Part shown: one piece after another, positions 5,133 to 5,412 of the stretch
How positions within the stretch are numbered: the first letter of the stretch is position 1
Layout: each line of letters opens with the position of its first letter
From: an uncultured Enorma sp.
Lineage (GTDB): Bacteria; Actinomycetota; Coriobacteriia; Coriobacteriales; Coriobacteriaceae
Reading direction: 5' to 3'
Length of the DNA: 5,412 nucleotides
Assembly: GCA_905210055.1 (NCBI GenBank)
Contig: CAJLVH010000135.1
Coordinates: 1 to 5,412, forward strand
Notes under the pieces: model-generated
Told to the model about the DNA's origin: nothing
The model's input: the letters and a program-made list of their open reading frames with translations, nothing else
The model's database searches: none
Translations under genes and position numbers: made by a program

Positions 5133-5151
5133 ACGATACCACGTTTACGTG
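5133..5151 (-). promoter_or_regulatory. Candidate carD promoter with overlapping palindrome
   Basis: On the minus strand TGGTATCGT (5141-5133) fits an extended -10 element (TGnTATnnT). It would give a leader of about 27 bases ending in the GGAGG ribosome binding site. Directly upstream, CACGTTTACGTG (5140-5151) is a palindrome with 5-base arms and a 2-base centre, in the -10/-35 spacer where a regulator would bind. Flanking ATATCC (5127-5132) and GGATAT (5153-5158) add a further, slightly off-centre inverted pair. No good -35 hexamer is seen. Confidence 0.4.
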
Positions 5152-5220
5152 CGGATATATGGAAAAAGACCATGTAATGGCCACATTTTGGAATGTCATA
5201 AGACGTTTTTGGGCATTCGG

Positions 5221-5269
5221 GCAAGCATGATGGAAATCAACCTGGCCGGTTTTTCTCGTCATGCCTTGC
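5221..5269. repeat. Imperfect inverted repeat in the carD-upstream spacer
   Basis: GCAAGCATGA (5221-5230) is inverted as TCATGCCTTGC (5259-5269) with a single extra C, enclosing 28 bases. Inside the loop AACC (5239-5242) and GGTT (5248-5251) form a small nested stem followed by T residues. It lies between two divergent promoters, outside any gene, and could be an operator or structured element; no function can be assigned. Confidence 0.35.
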
Positions 5270-5307
5270 ATGCGCTGGTGCTATTTCGCCCATGGCGCGC
5301 TGTTATG

Positions 5308-5316
5308 TGCTAAAGT
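5308..5316 (+). promoter_or_regulatory. Extended -10 candidate for the rightward gene
   Basis: TGCTAAAGT has the TGn extension followed by TAAAGT, four of six matches to TATAAT. Initiation near 5323 would give a leader of roughly 59 bases that carries a hairpin and a strong ribosome binding site. No convincing -35 hexamer is present 16-18 bases upstream. Confidence 0.4.
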
Positions 5317-5331
5317 AAACCCCATGTATGC

Positions 5332-5355
5332 GCCGGTGCCCTACCCGTCACCGGC
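5332..5355 (+). promoter_or_regulatory. Leader hairpin before the rightward gene
   Basis: GCCGGTG (5332-5338) and CACCGGC (5349-5355) form a perfect 7-base-pair, GC-rich stem with a 10-base loop. It lies between the predicted transcription start and the AAGGAGG ribosome binding site (5368-5374). It does not cover that site and is not followed by a T-run. It may stabilise the 5' end or be part of a regulated leader. Confidence 0.5.
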
Positions 5356-5381
5356 TGTCGCTGTAGCAAGGAGGAACATTC

Positions 5382-5412
5382 ATGCCCGAGAAGATCGAAG
5401 AGCTGGTTCGCG
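5382..5412 (+). CDS. Start of an unidentified protein, cut by the window edge
   Basis: Only the first ten codons are present: MPEKIEELVR. The start is well supported by AAGGAGG (5368-5374) seven bases upstream. A hairpin and a candidate extended -10 box lie before it. It is divergent from the carD-like gene. The visible residues suggest a charged, soluble N-terminus, but are too few to name a family. Confidence 0.7.
   Translation, partial: MPEKIEELVR

Noticed and set aside
5239..5254. Intrinsic terminator (AACC-TGGCC-GGTTTTT)
   Set aside because: The stem is only 4 base pairs, and no plus-strand gene lies upstream for it to terminate.

Overview
The window is GC-rich, densely packed bacterial DNA. 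It holds eight complete protein-coding genes and the first ten codons of a ninth. Strong AAGGAGG-type ribosome binding sites, high GC, a CarD-type RNA polymerase-binding protein and a probable leaderless gene all fit a high-GC actinobacterium. Taken together they suggest the class Coriobacteriia (Collinsella/Olsenella-like). That assignment is inference from gene content and style, not from a marker gene. No rRNA, tRNA, CRISPR array, insertion sequence or phage gene is visible.

Left part (1-1673). Two minus-strand genes come first: an HD-domain hydrolase with an exact TATAAT box, and a small membrane-anchored metal-binding protein that joins a Gly/Cys-rich segment to a heavy-metal-associated (HMA) domain. 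A plus-strand GNAT acetyltransferase follows. It has no ribosome binding site, and its -10 box lies so close to the ATG that the mRNA is probably leaderless.

Middle part (1675-4427). A minus-strand run reads padR-like regulator, DUF1700/HAAS membrane protein, small membrane protein with an acidic Pro/Ala/Glu tail, then trmL (tRNA wobble-position 2'-O-methyltransferase). The first two genes overlap by 4 bases. The small membrane gene and trmL are separated by two tandem copies of a 33-base imperfect palindrome, and one copy supplies the small gene's last codons and stop. Divergent from padR is a flavin-reductase-like gene. The space between them holds a perfect 12-base inverted repeat, the obvious candidate PadR operator, so PadR may control both sides. 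trmL and the acetyltransferase converge with one base between their stop codons, inside an 8-base inverted repeat.

Right part (4428-5412). A CarD/CdnL-like gene on the minus strand lacks any tryptophan, although the family usually has a DNA-wedge Trp. It diverges from the start of an unidentified plus-strand gene. The 282-base spacer holds a palindrome at the likely carD promoter, an extended -10 candidate for the rightward gene, and a 7-base-pair hairpin in that gene's leader.

The contents look like ordinary chromosomal housekeeping and regulatory genes. The items most worth following up are the palindromic repeats, the PadR operator/HAAS cassette, the Cys-rich/HMA fusion, the long insertion in TrmL and the divergent CarD.
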